NCBI GenBank assembly: GCA_963921195.1 | Contig: CAWUER010000514.1 | Location: forward strand, 3,720,001-3,784,000 | Direction: 5' to 3' | Origin: Pegoplata infirma | Lineage: Eukaryota; Arthropoda; Insecta; Diptera; Anthomyiidae | DNA: 64,000 nt | In this document: positions 58,843 to 64,000 of the stretch, in pieces | Numbering within the stretch: the first letter of the stretch is position 1 | Layout of the letters: every line of letters begins with the position of its first letter | The notes under the pieces: generated by a model | Databases searched by the model: none | The model's input: only the letters and a program-made list of their open reading frames with translations | Told to the model about the DNA's origin: nothing | Translations under genes and position numbers: made by a program

Positions 58843-61051
58843 TTTACTTTCAACGGCTGTATCTCTGCAACTATTGCTCCGATTTTGTCAAAATAACAAA
58901 AAAATAAAAGATTGAGACTTTATCTTTCCTCTGGAACCAAATGTGAGACAATCGGGCTGGTACTTACAGAGATATATGCATTTATGCAAAGTTTTTTTTT
59001 TCATTTTTATGAGAAACCCATTATTTAAGGTTTTTTGGAGACCCTAATTTTTAAATTGCTATAACTCGGTAAATAATGATCCGATTTTGACTCTATAAAA
59101 ACTAGAAGGCATAAGTATATTAGCTTTATCATGACAGAAAAAAATTAAGACTATCGGACTAGTATTAACAGATATTTATGCATTCATATCAAAAATATTT
59201 TCGGGTTACTTGTAATAACTTGAAATGGCTATATCAAGGTTACCATTATATCGATTTCAAATGCCTTTGCACGAATTTAAATCTTTTTCAATAAAGTTTA
59301 AATAGAATAAAAGAGATTGCTCGATTTTAAATTTTTAAAAAAATTTATTTTTTCAAAAATGATAAACTTGTAATTTTTCGTAGTCTGGAGACCTTTTACT
59401 TTCAACGGCTGTATCTCTGCAACTATTGCTCCGATTTTGTCAAAATAACAAAAAAAATAAAAGATTGAGACTTTATCTTTCCTCTGGAACCAAATGTGAG
59501 ACAATCGGGCTGGTACTTACAGAGATATATGCATTTATGCAAAGTTTTTTTTTCATTTTTATGAGAAACCCATTATTTAAGGTTTTTTGGAGACCCTAAT
59601 TTTTAAATTGCTATAACTCGGTAAATAATGATGCGATTTTGACTCTATAAAAACTAGAATGCATAAGTATATTAGCTTTATCATGACAGAAAAAATTTAA
59701 GACTATCAGACTAGTATTAACAGATATTTATGCATTCATATCAAAAATATTTTCGGGTTACTTGTAATAACTTGAAATGGCTATATCAAGGTTACCATTA
59801 TTTCGATTTCAAATGCCTTCGCACGAATTTAAATCTTTTTCAATAAAGTTTAAATAGAATAAAAGAGATTGCTCGATTTTAAATTTTAAAAAAAATTTAT
59901 TTTTTCAAAAATGATAAACTTGTAATTTTTCGTAGTCTGGAGACCTTTTACTTTCAACGGCTGTATCTCTGCAACTATTGCTCCGATTTTGTCAAAATAA
60001 CAAAAAAATAAAAGATTGAGACTTTATCTTTCCTCTGGAACCAAATGTGAGACAATCGGGCTGGTACTTACAGAGATATATGCATTTATGCAAAGTTTTT
60101 TTTTTCATTTTTATGAGAAACCCATTATTTAAGGTTTTTTGGAGACCCTAATTTTTAAATTGCTATAACTCGGTAAATAATGATCCGATTTTGACTCTAT
60201 AAGAACTAGAAGGCATAAGTATATTAGCTTTATCATGACAGAAAAAAATTAAGACTATCGGACTAGTATTAACAGATATTTATGCATTCATGTCAAAAAT
60301 ATTTTCGGGTTACTTGTAATAACTTGAAATGGCTATATCAAGGTTACCATTATTTCGATTTCAAATGCCTTTGCACGAATTTAAATCTTTTTCAATAAAG
60401 TTTAAATAGAATAAAAGAGATTGCTCGATTTTAAATTTTTAAAAAAATTTATTTTTTCAAAAATGATAAACTTGTAATTTTTCGTAGTCTGGAGACCTTT
60501 TACTTTCAACGGCTGTATCTCTGCAACTATTGCTCCGATTTTGTCAAAATAACAAAAAAATAAAAGATTGAGACTTTATCTTTCCTCTGGAACCAAATGT
60601 GAGACAATCGGGCTGGTACTTACAGAGATATATGCATTTATGCAAAGTTTTTTTTTTTCATTTTTATGAGAAACCCATTATTTAAGGTTTTTTGGAGACC
60701 CTAATTTTTAAATTGCTATAACTCGGTAAATAATGATCCGATTTTGACTCTATAAAAACTAGAAGGCATAAGTATATTAGCTTTATCATGACAGAAAAAA
60801 ATTAAGACTATCGGACTAGTATTAACAGATATTTATGCATTCATGTCAAAAATATTTTCGGGTTACTTGTAATAACTTGAAATGGCTATATCAAGGTTAC
60901 CATTATTTCGATTTCAAATGCCTTTGCACGAATTTAAATCTTTTTCAATAAAGTTTAAATAGAATAAAAGAGATTGCTCGATTTTAAATTTTTAAAAAAA
61001 TTTATTTTTTCAAAAATGATAAACTTGTAATTTTTCGTAGTCTGGAGACCT

Positions 61052-63800
61052 TTTACTTTCAACGGCTGTATCTCTGCAACTATTGCTCCGATTTTGTCAA
61101 AATAACAAAAAAATAAAAGATTGAGACTTTATCTTTCCTCTGGAACCAAATGTGAGACAATCGGGCTGGTACTTACAGAGATATATGCATTTATGCAAAG
61201 TTTTTTTTTCATTTTTATGAGAAACCCATTATTTAAGGTTTTTTGGAGACCCTCATTTTTAAATTGCTATAACTCGGTAAATAATGATGCGATTTTGACT
61301 CTATAAAAACTAGAAGGCATAAGTATATTAGCTTTATCATGACAGAAAAAAATTAAGACTATCGGACTAGTATTAACAGATATTTATGCATTCATATCAA
61401 AAATATTTTCGGGTTACTTGTAATAACTTGAAATGGCTATATCAAGGTTACCATTATATCGATTTCAAATGCCTTTGCACGAATTTAAATCTTTTTCAAT
61501 AAAGTTTAAATAGAATAAAAGAGATTGCTCGATTTTAAATTTTTAAAAAAATTTATTTTTTCAAAAATGATAAACTTGTAATTTTTCGTAGTCTGGAGAC
61601 CTTTTACTTTCAACGGCTGTATCTCTGCAACTATTGCTCCGATTTTGTCAAAATAACAAAAAAATAAAAGATTGAGACTTTATCTTTCCTCTGGAACCAA
61701 ATGTGAGACAATCGGGCTGGTACTTACAGAGATATATGCATTTATGCAAAGTTTTTTTTTCATTTTTATGAGAAACCCATTATTTAAGGTTTTTTGGAGA
61801 CCCTAATTTTTAAATTGCTATAACTCGGTAAATATTGATCCGATTTTGACTCTATAAAAACTAGAAGGCATAAGTATATTAGCTTTATCATGACAGAAAA
61901 AAATTAAGACTATCGGACTAGTATTAACAGATATTTATGCATTCATATCAAAAATATTTTCGGGTTACTTGTAATAACTTGAAATGGCTATATCAAGGTT
62001 ACCATTATATCGATTTCAAATGCCTTTGCACGAATTTAAATCTTTTTCAATAAAGTTTAAATAGAATAAAAGAGATTGCTCGATTTTAAATTTTTAAAAA
62101 AATTTATTTTTTCAAAAATGATAAACTTGTAATTTTTCGTAGTCTGGAGACCTTTTACTTTCAACGGCTGTATCTCTGCAACTATTGCTCCGATTTTGTC
62201 AAAATAACAAAAAAATAAAAGACTGAGACTTTATCTTTCCTCTGGAACCAAATGTGAGACAATCGGGCTGGTACTTACAGAGATATATGCATTTATGCAA
62301 AGTTTTTTTTTCATTTTTATGAGAAACCCATTATTTAAGGTTTTTTGGAGACCCTAATTTTTAAATTGCTATAACTCGGTAAATAATGATGCGATTTTGA
62401 CTCTATAAAAACTAGAATGCATAAGTATATTAGCTTTATCATGACAGAAAAAATTTAAGACTATCAGACTAGTATTAACAGATATTTATGCATTCATATC
62501 AAAAATATTTTCGGGTTACTTGTAATAACTTGAAATGGCTATATCAAGGTTACCATTATTTCGATTTCAAATGCCTTCGCACGAATTTAAATCTTTTTCA
62601 ATAAAGTTTAAATAGAATAAAAGAGATTGCTCGATTTTAAATTTTTAAAAAAATTTATTTTTTCAAAAATGATAAACTTGTAATTTTTCGTAGTCTGTAG
62701 ACCTTTTACTTTCAACGGCTGTATCTCTGCAACTATTGCTCCGATTTTGTCAAAATAACAAAAAAATAAAAGATTGAGACTTTATCTTTCCTCTGGAACC
62801 AAATGTGAGACAATCGGGCTGGTACTTACAGAGATATATGCATTTATGCAAAGTTTTTTTTTCATTTTTATGAGAAACCCATTATTTAAGGTTTTTTGGA
62901 GACCCTAATTTTTAAATTGCTATAACTCGGTAAATAATGATCCGATTTTGACTCTATAAAAACTAGAAGGCATAAGTATATTAGCTTTATCATGACAGAA
63001 AAAAATTAAGACTATCGGACTAGTATTAACAGATATTTATGCATTCATGTCAAAAATATTTTCGGGTTACTTGTAATAACTTGAAATGGCTATATCAAGG
63101 TTACCATTATTTCGATTTCAAATGCCTTTGCACGAATTTAAATCTTTTTCAATAAAGTTTAAATAGAATAAAAAAGATTGCTCGATTTTAAATTTTTAAA
63201 AAAATTTATTTTTTCAAAAATGATAAACTTGTAATTTTTCGTAGTCTGGAGACCTTTTACTTTCAACGGCTGTATCTCTGCAACTATTGCTCCGATTTTG
63301 TCAAAATAACAAAAAAATAAAAGATTGAGACTTTATCTTTCCTCTGGAACCAAATGTGAGTCAATCGGCCTGGTACTTACAGAGATATATGCATTTATGC
63401 AAAGTTTTTTTTTCATTTTTATGAGAAACCCATTATTTAAGGTTTTTTGGAGACCCTCATTTTTAAATTGCTATAACTCGGTAAATAATGATCCGATTTT
63501 GACTCTATAAAAACTAGAAGGCATAAGTATATTAGCTTTATCATGACAGAAAAAAATTAAGACTATCGGACTAGTATTAACAGATATTTATGCATTCATA
63601 TCAAAAATATTTTCGGGTTACTTGTAATAACTTGAAATGGCTATATCAAGGTTACCATTATATCGATTTCAAATGCCTTTGCACGAATTTAAATCTTTTT
63701 CAATAAAGTTTAAATAGAATAAAAGAGATTGCTCGATTTTAAATTTTTAAAAAAATTTATTTTTTCAAAAATGATAAACTTGTAATTTTTCGTAGTCTGG
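61052..63800. repeat. Diverged fourth copy of the five-monomer unit
   Basis: Five monomers in the same order as the 2861-bp unit, with 'gtaaatattgatcc' (61832) and 'gtgagtcaatcggcc' (63356) at matching offsets. It lacks the 'aaaatagattgc' variant and has its own changes ('agactgagac' near 62221, 'gtctgtagacc' near 62693 and 'aaaaaagattgc' near 63170). It may be the ancestral arrangement from which the tandem copies were amplified. Confidence 0.7.
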
Positions 63801-64000
63801 AGACCTTTTACTTTCAACGGCTGTATCTCTGCAACTATTGCTCCGATTTTGTCAAAATAACAAAAAAATAAAAGATTGAGACTTTATCTTTCCTCTGGAA
63901 CCAAATGTGAGACAATCGGGCTGGTACTTACAGAGATATATGCATTTATGCAAAGTTTTTTTTTTCATTTTTATGAGAAACCCATTATTTAAGGTTTTTT

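Larger units (their letters stand above)
49100..64000. repeat. Right block of the ~551-bp satellite array (about 27 monomers)
   Basis: Same monomer, orientation and phase as the left block; the first partial monomer continues where the left one stopped. Monomer starts include 49264, 50367, 53228, 56089 and 58843. The same four monomer types occur. The block runs off the window end mid-monomer. No gene was recognised in it; the per-monomer 61-codon frames start at TTG. Confidence 0.97.

Noticed and set aside
1..64000. CRISPR-like array or bacterial operon
   Set aside because: The repeats are 551 bp without spacers, and the interior is LTR retroelement with introns and tRNA-Lys primer sites: eukaryotic.

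Overview
The window is AT-rich repetitive DNA from a eukaryote, most likely an insect and probably a fly. The main reasons are an errantivirus-type LTR retroelement carrying gag, pol and env, and primer sites complementary to an insect-type tRNA-Lys 3' end. No host single-copy gene, tRNA or rRNA gene was recognised. The setting looks like constitutive heterochromatin (pericentromeric or similar); that is inference.

Layout. Bases 1-30152 and 49100-64000 are one tandem satellite with a monomer of about 551 bp (seen range 550-553), in the same orientation on both sides. It runs off both window edges and has about 55 monomers on the left and 27 on the right. The array shows several generations of higher-order repeats: a 2207-bp four-monomer duplication (3308-7721), a 6619-bp twelve-monomer unit (9374-26473) and a 2861-bp unit with a spliced partial monomer (50367-58842). 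The 551-bp monomer itself looks like an ancient trimer of roughly 184-bp units.

Bases 30153-49099 interrupt the array and are flanked by a 4-bp duplication (ATAT). The simplest reading is one old minus-strand LTR retrotransposon that later received two insertions. In minus-strand order it has a very long 5' LTR (starts TG at 49099, ends CA at 34930), a tRNA-Lys primer site, a 2.1-kb leader, a gag whose product begins with a RING-H2 finger, a protease frame, and then a direct jump into the last 380 bp of the 3' LTR. Reverse transcriptase, RNase H, integrase, the polypurine tract and most of the 3' LTR are missing, apparently by one deletion at a GTGGG microhomology.

Two elements sit inside the 5' LTR. 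The first is a 3.1-kb foldback palindrome (35838-38963) with CACTG termini and a TTA duplication. The second is a full-length errantivirus-like endogenous retrovirus (41186-48936) with a TATG duplication, 341-bp LTRs differing at only two positions, open gag, pol and env frames, a T-TTT-TTA frameshift heptamer, and splice signals that put the env start codon and hydrophobic leader on a tiny 5' exon.

Relative age follows from nesting and divergence: satellite, then the RING-Gag element (LTR ends about 2.6% diverged), then the foldback (arms about 1% diverged where compared) and the errantivirus (LTRs about 0.6% diverged). All divergence values are hand counts.
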